A stretch of 64,000 nucleotides of DNA from JALYUA01 sp038239305 (GTDB lineage Bacteria; Acidobacteriota; Thermoanaerobaculia; UBA5066; Gp7-AA6). A model generated the notes under the pieces. The model was not told where the DNA came from and did no database searches. It was given only the letters and a program-made list of their open reading frames with translations. Position numbers and translations under genes: made by a program. The stretch is taken from assembly GCA_038239305.1 (NCBI GenBank), contig JBBSEW010000002.1, forward strand, positions 1 to 64,000. The letters are read 5' to 3'. This document shows, piece by piece, positions 48,060 through 56,041 of the stretch. Each line of letters opens with the position of its first letter. Position 1 is the stretch's first letter.

Positions 48060-51000
48060 ACCTTTCCGAGCCGTTCATCCGCCGTCCCGTGATGACGGCA
48101 GTGCTCACCGCTTCCGTGATCGTGTTCGGCGTGCTCTGCTATCGCGAGCTGCCCGTGAACGACCTGCCGGCGGTCGACTATCCCGTCATCCAGGTGAATG
48201 CGGACTACCCCGGCGCGAGCCCCGACACGATGGCGAACAACATCGCGACGCCGCTCGAGCGCCAGTTCATGCAGATCAACGGGCTCGAGCTCGTAACGTC
48301 GCAGAGCACGCAGGGCCACGTCACATTCACGCTTCAGTTCGCCCTCGGCAAGAGCATCGACGCCGCCGCGACGGACGTCCAGACCGCGATCTCCCAGGCG
48401 ACCGGCAGCCTGCCCGTCGACCTGCCCTCGCCTCCGACCTATTCCAAGACCAACCCGAACGATCAGCCGATCATGTACATCGCGCTGACGAGCGATTCCG
48501 TGACCGCGGGCCAGTTGTACGACTACGCGACGACGCAGGTCGGCCAGCGGATCAGCATCCTGCCGGGCGTCTCCCGCGTCAACGCGTTCGGAACCAAGTC
48601 CGCGATCCGGATCAAGGCCGATCCGGCGGCGATGTGGGCGCGCAGTATTTCGATCGACGACCTCTCGGCGGCGGTCCGCGCGGGCACGAGCTATTCCGGC
48701 GCCGGCCAGTTCGATGGCTCCTCCGGGACGGCGCTCCTCCGGCCGCAGGGCCAGCTCGAGGGCGCCGAAGCCTATTCGAATCTGATCGTCGGCAGCCGGA
48801 ACGGCGCGCCGGTCTTTCTGCGGGACGTCGCGAAGGTCGTGGACACGGTCCAGGACGAGCGCGTCAGCATGCGGTTCTGGGCGCGCGGCTATCCGATTCC
48901 CTCGGCAACGGTCGTGGTCGCCGTTTTCCGCCAGGCGGGCGCCAATGCCGTGCAGGTCGCCAAAAGCATTCGCGGGATCCTTCCGCTGGTTTCCGCCGAG
49001 CTTCCCGGATCGGTCCGCATCACTCCGATCTACGACCGCTCGCAGACGATCGTCAACTCGGTCGCCGACGTGCAGCAGACCCTCATCATCGCGTTCGTTC
49101 TCGTCGTGCTCGTGATCTTCCTGTTCCTGGGCCGCGTGCGGGACACCCTCATCCCCGCCGTCGCTCTCCCGCTCTCGCTGCTGCTGACCTTCATCGCGAT
49201 GCGGATGCTCGGGTACAGCCTCGACAACCTGTCCCTGATGGCCCTCACGCTTGCGATCGGATTTCTCGTCGACGACGCCATCGTCTTTCTCGAGAACACC
49301 GTGCGCCGGATGGAGCATGGTGAGGGCGCCCTGGAGGCATCTCTCCACAGCGCGAAGGAAATCAGCTTCACGATCCTGTCGATGACGATATCGCTCGCCG
49401 CGGTCTTCATCCCCCTCGTGTTCATGCCGGGCCTCGTCGGCCGGATTTTCCGCGAGTTCGCGGTGACGATCGTCGTGGCGATTTTCGCATCAGGGCTCGT
49501 CTCCCTGACTCTCACGCCGCTCATGACCGCGCGCCTGCTCAAGGAGCGCGGTCCGGGCGCGAAGAAGAACCGGATGGAGAAGGCGATCGGCGCGGTCGAA
49601 TCCCGCGTTCTGGACGCCTACGGCCGGACCCTGACGTGGTTCCTCGAACGCCGGTGGATCTCGGCGCTGATCTGGGTCGCCTGCCTGATCGGTACCGTCG
49701 TGCTCTTCTCGATCATCCCGAAGGCGTTCCTGCCGCCGGGAGACAGCAGCGTCGTCAACGGCGTCATGATCGCCCGCGAAGGATCGTCGCCCGAGCAGAT
49801 GCACGCGCTCCAGGGCCAGGTCGAGCAGGTGCTTCGGGACGACAAGAGTGTTCAGATGAACGTTTCCGTCACCGGGCTCTCGGGCTTTCTCGCGTCGAAC
49901 CAGGGGCTGATGTTCGTCTTCCTGAGCCCTCCGGGCAAGCGTCCGGCCATCGAGAACGTCGCGGGGATGCTGATGGGGAAGATCTCGGCGATCCCGGGCG
50001 TGTTCGCCTTTCTTCGTCCCTTTCCCGTTCTCCAGATCAGCACGGGCGCGACGAACCAGAACCAGGGTCAGTACGCGTTTTCCGTCTCGGGCGTGAATCC
50101 GGATCAGGTCTACGACGTGGGCACGAAGCTCATGGCCAAATTGCGCGAGTACCCCGGTTTCCTGTCCGTCTCATCCGATTACTTCAACAACACGCCGAGT
50201 GTCGACATCGCGCTGCGGCGCGAGCAGGCGAAGACGTACGGAGTTTCGGAGTCACGAATCCTTTCGCTGCTGCGCAACGCCTACTCACAGAACTACCTGT
50301 ACCTGATCAAAAAGCCGACGGACCAGTACCAGGTCATTCTCGAGGCGCAGGACTCCGCGCGCTCGAAGGCAGAGGACCTGGGTCTTCTCTACATCAAGTC
50401 CGACGACGGCAAGAATCTCGTGCCCCTGCGCGAGCTCGTGACCTGGAAGACGTCGCTCGGTCCCCAGTCGGTCAACCATCTGAATCAGTTCACCGCCGTC
50501 ACGATTTTCTTCAACCTGAAGCCGGGCGTTCCCGTGGGCGACGCCACCAACTACATCCTGAAGACCGCCTCGCAGATCGTTCCGCCGACGGTGCGCTCGG
50601 GTCTCCAGGGGGAAGCGCTCACGTTCCAGGACACGGTCAAGAACCTGACGATCCTGATGGTCCTCGCCGTCTTCGTCATGTACGTGATTCTCGCGATCCT
50701 CTACGAGAGCTACGTGCTGCCGCTGACGGTGCTCTCGACGCTGCCGACCGCGCTCGTCGGCGGCTTGATGACCCTGCTCGTATTCCGACAGGAGGCTTCG
50801 CTGTACGCCTTCGTCGGAATGTTCATGCTCATGGGAATCGTGAAGAAGAACGGCATCATGATCGTCGACTTCGCGCGCCAGAGGGTCGATGCGGGGGAGC
50901 CGGCGGAGAAGGCGATCCACGACGCCAGCATGGATCGGTTCCGACCGATCCTCATGACGACCCTGGCGGCCGTCATCGGCGCGGTGCCGATCGCCCTCGG

Positions 51001-51241
51001 ATACGGGGCGGACGGAGCTTCGCGACGGCCGCTCGGGCTCGTGATCGTCGGCGGTCTCATCGTCTCGCAATTCATCACGCTCTACATCACGCCCGTGATC
51101 TACCTCTACCTCGAAGAATTCCAGGAGCGCGTCCTGGACAAGACGTCCTTCTTCCGCGCCGGGCACCATCCTCCCGAATCCGTGCCGCTCGGGCCGACTC
51201 CGGGAACGCGCGCGACGGCGCCGACGGGAGGCGCCCAGTGA
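48056..51241 (+). CDS. RND multidrug efflux pump, inner-membrane permease
   Basis: The 1061-residue HAE1-family pump is proton-driven and trimeric. It opens NLSEPFIRRPVMTAVLTASVIVFG and has PLERQFMQINGLELVTSQS and the QTAISQATGSLP region. The TM4 proton-relay motif is GFLVDDAIVFLENTVRRM, with the paired Asp. The second half repeats the fold (MGIVKKNGIMIVDFARQR). The style is that of MdtB/MdtC/MuxB pumps. It overlaps the adaptor by 4 bases and the outer-membrane gene by 4 bases, giving a compact operon. Confidence 0.95.
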   Translation: MNLSEPFIRRPVMTAVLTASVIVFGVLCYRELPVNDLPAVDYPVIQVNADYPGASPDTMANNIATPLERQFMQINGLELVTSQSTQGHVTFTLQFALGKSIDAAATDVQTAISQATGSLPVDLPSPPTYSKTNPNDQPIMYIALTSDSVTAGQLYDYATTQVGQRISILPGVSRVNAFGTKSAIRIKADPAAMWARSISIDDLSAAVRAGTSYSGAGQFDGSSGTALLRPQGQLEGAEAYSNLIVGSRNGAPVFLRDVAKVVDTVQDERVSMRFWARGYPIPSATVVVAVFRQAGANAVQVAKSIRGILPLVSAELPGSVRITPIYDRSQTIVNSVADVQQTLIIAFVLVVLVIFLFLGRVRDTLIPAVALPLSLLLTFIAMRMLGYSLDNLSLMALTLAIGFLVDDAIVFLENTVRRMEHGEGALEASLHSAKEISFTILSMTISLAAVFIPLVFMPGLVGRIFREFAVTIVVAIFASGLVSLTLTPLMTARLLKERGPGAKKNRMEKAIGAVESRVLDAYGRTLTWFLERRWISALIWVACLIGTVVLFSIIPKAFLPPGDSSVVNGVMIAREGSSPEQMHALQGQVEQVLRDDKSVQMNVSVTGLSGFLASNQGLMFVFLSPPGKRPAIENVAGMLMGKISAIPGVFAFLRPFPVLQISTGATNQNQGQYAFSVSGVNPDQVYDVGTKLMAKLREYPGFLSVSSDYFNNTPSVDIALRREQAKTYGVSESRILSLLRNAYSQNYLYLIKKPTDQYQVILEAQDSARSKAEDLGLLYIKSDDGKNLVPLRELVTWKTSLGPQSVNHLNQFTAVTIFFNLKPGVPVGDATNYILKTASQIVPPTVRSGLQGEALTFQDTVKNLTILMVLAVFVMYVILAILYESYVLPLTVLSTLPTALVGGLMTLLVFRQEASLYAFVGMFMLMGIVKKNGIMIVDFARQRVDAGEPAEKAIHDASMDRFRPILMTTLAAVIGAVPIALGYGADGASRRPLGLVIVGGLIVSQFITLYITPVIYLYLEEFQERVLDKTSFFRAGHHPPESVPLGPTPGTRATAPTGGAQ

Positions 51242-52752
51242 GGGCCGGGAAGCTCGCGGCCCTGGCGTTGACCGGCGCTCTCACGGGCTGCGCGGTCGGT
51301 CCCCGCTACGAGCGTCCGCCCGTGACCGCGCCCGCCGAGACGCGCGGCCAGATCGGTCCCGTGGAGGCGGCATCGCTCGCCGACCAGCCGTGGTGGGAGA
51401 TCTTCCAGGACGAGGCGCTGAAGTCGCTCCTGCAGCAGGCCCTCGAGAATAACTATGACGTCCGCACGGCCGTCTGGAGGGTCGAGGAGTACCGGGCGCG
51501 GGCCGGGATTGCCCGTTCCGCGTTCTTTCCGCAGGTCAACTACCAGGGCCAGTGGTCCCGGCAGCGGTTTTCGGATTTCTCGACCGGCGTCTCCAACTCC
51601 GCCGCCGTCAATCTGTACGACGTCAACCTCGGGCTCTCCTGGGAAATCGACCTGTGGGGCCGCGTCCGCCGTCTCTCGGAGGGCGCGCTCGCCCGATACC
51701 TCGCGACCGAGGAGGTCCGGCGTTCGGTGCTTCTGTCCGTCGTATCGCAGGTCGCGCAGGGATACTTCGAGCTCCGTCAGCTGGACGAGCGGCTCGCGAT
51801 CGCGAGGCGGACGACGGACGCGTTTCAGAGCACGTACGACCTGTTCGACCGCCAGCTGACCGGAGGCATCGCGTCCCAGCTCGAGCTCTCGCGCGCGGAA
51901 GCGGCGCTCGGCACGGCCGCGGCGGCCATCCCCGACCTCGAGCGGCAGATCGTCGCGCAGGAAAATCTCCTCTCGTTTCTCGTGGGCCGCAATCCCGGGC
52001 CGATCCCGCGGGGCGCGGCTCTCACGGAGCAGATCCTCCCGCCCGCCGTTCCCGCGGGGCTTCCGTCCGCGCTTCTCGAGCGGAGACCGGATGTCCGGGA
52101 AGTGGAGCAGCTGCTCGTCGCCGCCAATGCCGACGTGGGCGTGGCCGTCGCGAACTTCTTTCCGACGATCAGCCTCACGGCCGCGTTCGGCGGTCTCTCG
52201 CCGGAGGTCTCGCAGCTCTTCCAGGCGGGCAAGGCCTGGTCGATAGCGGCAGGACTCACCGGGCCTCTCTTCCAGGGGCTGCGGCTGAAGAACCAGTACG
52301 ACGCGACGCAGGCTCAATTTCAGCAGGCCCGGATTCAATACGAGTCCACCGTGACCAATGCGTTTTCCGAGGTGTCGACGGCCCTCGTCGCCCATGAAAA
52401 ACTGGCGGAGGTCGAAAAGCAGCAGGCGCGGTCTGTCGCGGCGTATAAGCAGGCGGTCGAGATTGCCAACGTGCGCTACATCGCGGGTCTGTCGAGTTAC
52501 GTCGAGGTGCTCGACTCGCAGCAGCAGCTCTTTCCCGCCGAGAATGCGCTCGCCCAGACGCGGTTCGCGCGCCTCGCCAACTTCGTGGTGCTCTATCGGG
52601 CGCTCGGAGGCGGGTGGAATATCCAGGATCCGACCTGGAAGGCGGCAACCGGTTCTCTTTCCGGCGCCCCCTCGCCCCCGCCGGCGACCGACGGCGCTTC
52701 TTCCGTTCCCGCTCCGTCTCCCACCCCGGCCCCGCCGGTCCCGCGTCCCTGA
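51238..52752 (+). CDS. RND efflux outer-membrane lipoprotein (OprM/NodT type)
   Basis: Starting at GTG 51238, overlapping the pump stop, the 504-residue product has a signal peptide with lipobox LTGC (Cys18). The OEP signature follows: CAVGPRYERPPV, WWEIFQDEALKSLLQQALENNYDVRTA. Two OEP repeats contain SWEIDLWGRVRRLSEG and ERRPDVREVEQLLVAANADVGVAVANFFPTISL. A Pro/Ser/Ala-rich tail of ~35 residues ends the protein. It forms the trimeric exit duct for the pump. Confidence 0.94.
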   Translation: MRAGKLAALALTGALTGCAVGPRYERPPVTAPAETRGQIGPVEAASLADQPWWEIFQDEALKSLLQQALENNYDVRTAVWRVEEYRARAGIARSAFFPQVNYQGQWSRQRFSDFSTGVSNSAAVNLYDVNLGLSWEIDLWGRVRRLSEGALARYLATEEVRRSVLLSVVSQVAQGYFELRQLDERLAIARRTTDAFQSTYDLFDRQLTGGIASQLELSRAEAALGTAAAAIPDLERQIVAQENLLSFLVGRNPGPIPRGAALTEQILPPAVPAGLPSALLERRPDVREVEQLLVAANADVGVAVANFFPTISLTAAFGGLSPEVSQLFQAGKAWSIAAGLTGPLFQGLRLKNQYDATQAQFQQARIQYESTVTNAFSEVSTALVAHEKLAEVEKQQARSVAAYKQAVEIANVRYIAGLSSYVEVLDSQQQLFPAENALAQTRFARLANFVVLYRALGGGWNIQDPTWKAATGSLSGAPSPPPATDGASSVPAPSPTPAPPVPRP

Positions 52753-52782
52753 AGGGGTCCGTCGAACGGTAGACTTCGCGCG

Positions 52783-53151
52783 ATGGCGCGCCGACGGACG
52801 AGATTCCCCGAAGTCCGGCCTCGCATCCGCGTCGTGATCGGGGGAGAAGTGGTGATGGGACCGGGGAAGGCCGACCTCCTCGACGCGATCGTCCGCCACG
52901 GCCGGCTCGCCGCGGCCGCGCGCGAGCTCGAGATGTCCTACATGCGCGCCTGGAAGCTCGTGCAGCTCCTGAACCGGAGCTTTCGAGGCCCGCTCGTCGC
53001 GACGGAACGCGGGGGGAGCGGCCACGGGAAGGCGACACTCACAGCGCTGGGCGTCCGAGTCCTGCGCCTCTATCGGGGGATGGAGACGTCGAGTCTCGCC
53101 GCGATGGACGCGGACTGGAAGGCGCTGCGGCGGATGATCGAAAGGGGCTAG
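52783..53151 (+). CDS. ModE-type winged-helix repressor, DNA-binding domain only
   Basis: The 122-residue protein matches the N-terminal DNA-binding domain of ModE: PGKADLLDAIVRHGRLAAAARELEMSYMRAWKLVQLLNRSFRGPLVATERGGSGHGKATLTALG. ModE represses modABC when molybdate is bound. This copy ends about 20 residues after the winged helix and has no molbindin (TOBE) repeats, so it has no visible molybdate site. Similar ModE-like short proteins are known. A probable operator for it lies upstream of modA. The RND outer-membrane gene ends 30 bases before it. Confidence 0.88.
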   Translation: MARRRTRFPEVRPRIRVVIGGEVVMGPGKADLLDAIVRHGRLAAAARELEMSYMRAWKLVQLLNRSFRGPLVATERGGSGHGKATLTALGVRVLRLYRGMETSSLAAMDADWKALRRMIERG

Positions 53152-53174
53152 GGCGTATCGATCGGTTGCCTCTG

Positions 53175-53200
53175 CCCGTTGTCCGTTGTCCGCTTTCCGG
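53175..53200. repeat. CCGTTGT repeat in the modE-modA gap
   Basis: CCCGTTGTCCGTTGTCCGC-type 7-bp units lie between the ModE-like gene and modA. The rest of this 226-bp gap holds further degenerate words and, at its end, the probable ModE operator. Confidence 0.7.
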
Positions 53201-53340
53201 TCGCCCTTGTCGGTTGCGAGCCTTGAATCGTGGCCGTCTTGGCGATCGGGCCTCTCGCTGAGAGCCGGCAGCTGACAGCCGGGTCCCGAAGGGCGCGCGC
53301 TACCCGGAAACGGACAACCAGGAGCCGTTTTTCCTGCCAC

Positions 53341-53364
53341 CGTTATATTCTCCCGTATATAAGG
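53341..53364. promoter_or_regulatory. Probable ModE operator before modA
   Basis: CGTTATAT and TATATAAGG form a near-palindrome around a 6-7-bp centre, ending 14 bases before the modA ATG. It closely resembles the enterobacterial ModE box (GTTATAT...ATATAAC type). The location between a ModE-type gene and modABC is as expected. The TATATA could also serve as the -10 region, giving repression by occlusion. Confidence 0.75.
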
Positions 53365-53377
53365 CTCAGGGAGTTTC

Positions 53378-54136
53378 ATGTTCCTCGCTCCAATCGTCGC
53401 GCTCGCTCAAATGCTCTCAGGAGCTGCGCCTCCGGCCCCGGAGCCCGTTGCGGAAGTCGCCGTCTCGGCCGCCTCCAGCCTGACGGACGCGATGAAACAG
53501 GCCTCGGCAGCGTTTGGGAAAGTGGGCGGCCCCGCCATCGTTTTCAACTTCGGAGCGTCGAGCCTGCTCGCCCGCCAGATCGAGGAAGGCGCTCCCGCGG
53601 ACCTGTTCTTCTCCGCCGACGAGGCGAAGATGGACGACCTCGACAGGAAGGGGCTCGTTGATAAGGACAGCCGGCGCAGCCTTCTCTCGAACACGCTCGT
53701 GATCGTCGTGACCAGGGAGGGAGGACCCGACGTCCATGGCGCCGCGGACCTGATGAACCCCGCGATCCGCTCTCTGGCTCTCGGGGAAACCCGGAGCGTT
53801 CCGGTCGGGATCTATGCGCGCGAGTATCTCGTCCGGCAGAAGCTCTGGAACGGCCTCAAGGCGAAGGTCGTGCCGACCGAGAACGTCCGGGCCGCCCTCG
53901 CCGCGGTCGAGTCCGGCAACGCGGACACCGCGATCGTGTACAAGACGGACGCGCTCATATCGTCGAGAGTCCGGATCGCGTTCGAAGTCGCCGTGGACGA
54001 CGGACCGAAGATCTCGTATCCGGTCGCCGTCCTCCGGGGCGCGAAGAATTCCACCGGTGCACGCCGTTTCCTCGCTTTTCTCGCGTCTCCCGAGGGGCTG
54101 GCGATCTTCCGGAAGTTCGGGTTCCGGGTTTCCTGA
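53378..54136 (+). CDS. modA: Molybdate-binding periplasmic protein ModA
   Basis: The 252-residue periplasmic substrate-binding protein of the molybdate/tungstate ABC importer. A short signal sequence (FLAPIVALAQMLSG) is followed by the ModA opening VAVSAASSLTDAMKQASAAF. Next are FNFGASSLLARQIEEGAPADLFFSAD, then NTLVIVV and the C-terminal ALAAVESGNADTAIVYKTDA and VLRGAKNSTGARRFLAFLAS. Spacing and Ser/Tyr positions fit oxyanion binding. The stop overlaps modB by one base. Confidence 0.95.
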   Translation: MFLAPIVALAQMLSGAAPPAPEPVAEVAVSAASSLTDAMKQASAAFGKVGGPAIVFNFGASSLLARQIEEGAPADLFFSADEAKMDDLDRKGLVDKDSRRSLLSNTLVIVVTREGGPDVHGAADLMNPAIRSLALGETRSVPVGIYAREYLVRQKLWNGLKAKVVPTENVRAALAAVESGNADTAIVYKTDALISSRVRIAFEVAVDDGPKISYPVAVLRGAKNSTGARRFLAFLASPEGLAIFRKFGFRVS

Positions 54137-54819
54137 TGTCGGGGGCCTTCTCTTCCGAGGGGCTCTGGACGGTCTGGTTCACGCTCCGAGTCGCTGCTCT
54201 TGCGACGGCCGCGATGGCGCCATTCGGGCTTCTGATCGCGTGGCTTCTGGCGGGGAAGCGGTGGCCCGGGAAGGCCGTTGTGGAGACTCTGGTGGCGCTG
54301 CCCCTCGTGATGCCCCCGGTCGCGACGGGTCTTATCCTCCTCAAGCTCCTGGGACGCCGCGGGGCCGTGGGCGGGGCGCTCGAGCGGCTCGGGTTCCCGG
54401 TGGTGTTCACGTGGAAGGCTGTCGTCGCGGCGATGATGGTGATGTCGTTTCCGCTCCTCGTGCGCAGCGCGCGGGTAGCCTTCGAAGAGGTCAATCCTCG
54501 TCTCGAGCAGATCGCGCGCAGCCTCGGGGCGGGGGAAGGGCGGGTCTTTCGGTCGGTGACTCTGCCGCTCGCGGCGCGGGGTATCGTGGGAGGTCTCCTT
54601 CTCGCGTTCGCCCGGGCTCTTGGAGAATTCGGCGCCACGGTCCTCGTCGCGGGCAACATACCGGGGAGGACGTCCACCATATCGCTCGCGATCTACAACG
54701 CCGTGCAGCTCGGGCATGACGGCGAGGCGTGGCCTCTGCTGGCCGTGTCTGTCGTCATCTCGTTTCTCGCCGTCTGGATCGCCGAGTCGATCCTGAGCCG
54801 CCGCGGCCGCCTCGTCTGA
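54136..54819 (+). CDS. modB: Molybdate ABC transporter permease ModB
   Basis: The 227-residue inner-membrane permease has about five hydrophobic helices and the ABC-permease EAA-type loop (ARSLGAGEGRVFRSVTLPLAARGIVGGLLLAFARALGEFGATVLVAGN), diagnostic of ModB/CysT. The ATG overlaps the modA stop. Its own stop overlaps the modC ATG (ATGA-type coupling), so modABC is one translational unit. Confidence 0.95.
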   Translation: MSGAFSSEGLWTVWFTLRVAALATAAMAPFGLLIAWLLAGKRWPGKAVVETLVALPLVMPPVATGLILLKLLGRRGAVGGALERLGFPVVFTWKAVVAAMMVMSFPLLVRSARVAFEEVNPRLEQIARSLGAGEGRVFRSVTLPLAARGIVGGLLLAFARALGEFGATVLVAGNIPGRTSTISLAIYNAVQLGHDGEAWPLLAVSVVISFLAVWIAESILSRRGRLV

Positions 54820-55514
54820 TGCTTCGGCTCGCCCGCGTTTCGCTGCCCCTGGCGGAGTTCACGCTCTGCCTCGACGGAGCCTTTCCGGGGCCGGTGACGG
54901 GCGTCGTCGGCCCATCCGGAGCCGGCAAGTCTTCGTTCCTCGAGCTGATCGCGGGCCTCCGGCGTCCGGAGAGCGGACGGATGGAGCTCGGGGGCGAAGT
55001 CTTCTTCGACGCCGCGTCCCGGCCCCAGCCGTGGATCCCTCCGTCGCGGCGTCGGATCGGATACGTTCCCCAGGACGACACGCTTTTTCCGCACCTTTCC
55101 GTCCGTCGGAACCTGACCTACGGGATTCCCGCCGAGGGCTCCTCGCCCTCCGACTTCCAGCGTGCGGTCGACGTTCTCGAGCTGCGGCCGCTTCTCGACC
55201 GAGCGACGGGGAGGCTCTCCGGAGGCGAACGGCGGCGGGTGGCGATTGGTCGGGCGATCCTCTCGCAGCCCCGGATGATCCTCTGTGACGAACCTCTCAC
55301 GGGGCTCGACCGGCCACTCAAGGCGCGAATCCTCGCCCATCTCGAGGCGGTCAAGGCGGAGTTTGCGATCCCGATGGTCTACGTCGCCCACGACGCGGAG
55401 GAGATCCGCGTTCTCGCGGACGAGGTCGTCGTTCTCGAGCGGGGCGCGATCCGCCACCACGGACCTTCGGCCGGATGGGAAGTCGCCTCCCGAGGCGGGG
55501 AAGGAGGCAGTTGA
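54819..55514 (+). CDS. modC: Molybdate ABC transporter ATPase ModC, short form
   Basis: The 231-residue ATPase shows Walker A (GPSGAGKSS), the Q-loop (GYVPQDDTLFPHLSV), the ABC signature (LSGGERRRVAIGRAI), Walker B (RMILCDEPLTGLD) and the H-loop (VYVAHDAEE). Full-length ModC proteins carry a C-terminal TOBE/molbindin domain of over 100 residues. This one ends soon after the nucleotide-binding domain. Molybdate feedback through ModC is therefore not evident. It is translationally coupled to modB. Confidence 0.93.
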   Translation: MLRLARVSLPLAEFTLCLDGAFPGPVTGVVGPSGAGKSSFLELIAGLRRPESGRMELGGEVFFDAASRPQPWIPPSRRRIGYVPQDDTLFPHLSVRRNLTYGIPAEGSSPSDFQRAVDVLELRPLLDRATGRLSGGERRRVAIGRAILSQPRMILCDEPLTGLDRPLKARILAHLEAVKAEFAIPMVYVAHDAEEIRVLADEVVVLERGAIRHHGPSAGWEVASRGGEGGS

Positions 55515-55566
55515 AGGGAAAAGCGGCCAGCCCGAACCCGGACGCGATTCCTGCGTAGAAACAGAC

Positions 55567-55758
55567 ATGGTCAAGATCCTGCTGTGGCTGATCCTCTTCC
55601 TGCTGTGCTGGCCGGTGGCGCTCGTGGCGCTCATCCTCTTTCCGATCGCATGGCTCGTCACGCTGCCGTTCCGGATCCTCGGGATCGCGGTCGAGGGAGT
55701 GCTGGGGCTCCTCCGGGCGATGTTCCTCCTCCCGGCCCGCCTGCTCTCTTCGCGCTGA
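55567..55758 (+). CDS. Small hydrophobic membrane protein
   Basis: The 63-residue product starts at ATG 55567 and contains two hydrophobic helices (ILLWLILFLLCWPVALVALILFP-type, then WLVTLPFRILGIAVEGVLGLL). The C-terminus is basic. It follows modC by about 50 bases on the same strand and may be cotranscribed. No family is recognised, although such small integral proteins are widespread. Codon pattern and hydrophobicity argue for a real gene. Confidence 0.6.
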   Translation: MVKILLWLILFLLCWPVALVALILFPIAWLVTLPFRILGIAVEGVLGLLRAMFLLPARLLSSR

Positions 55759-55852
55759 GCCTCTATCCGGACCGCGTTCCGCGGTCCCGGGTACTGGTCC
55801 GCCCCGGGGGTTCGGCAGGTTTCGATCGAAACCCGAAACCATTGTTCGGCCG

Positions 55853-55883
55853 CAAAAAAAGCGCGCCGGGTTTCCCCGGCGCG
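55853..55883 (-). terminator. Intrinsic terminator for the TonB receptor gene
   Basis: On the minus strand, CGCGCCGGGG and CCCGGCGCGC pair with a short loop and are followed by a run of T residues (the A run at 55854-55860 on the plus strand). It lies about 160 bases beyond the receptor's stop. The intervening sequence shows no gene. Confidence 0.8.
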
Positions 55884-56041
55884 TGAGAAGCGAGGATGGA
55901 GCGTTGCCCATCCGCCCGTTTAGACGAGAACGCGGTGAGAAGGGTTACGCCGGCGTATGGGATTCGCGGGACGGGCTCCGATCCGAAGAGACGAGATCGC
56001 GGCCCGGGAACCGGATCCGGACGGCGCGCGATGTCTTCCCT

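Noticed and set aside
49636..51237. Upstream extension of the outer-membrane lipoprotein reading frame
   Set aside because: The frame is open but runs inside the RND pump in another frame. The GTG at 51238 starts a proper lipoprotein signal peptide.
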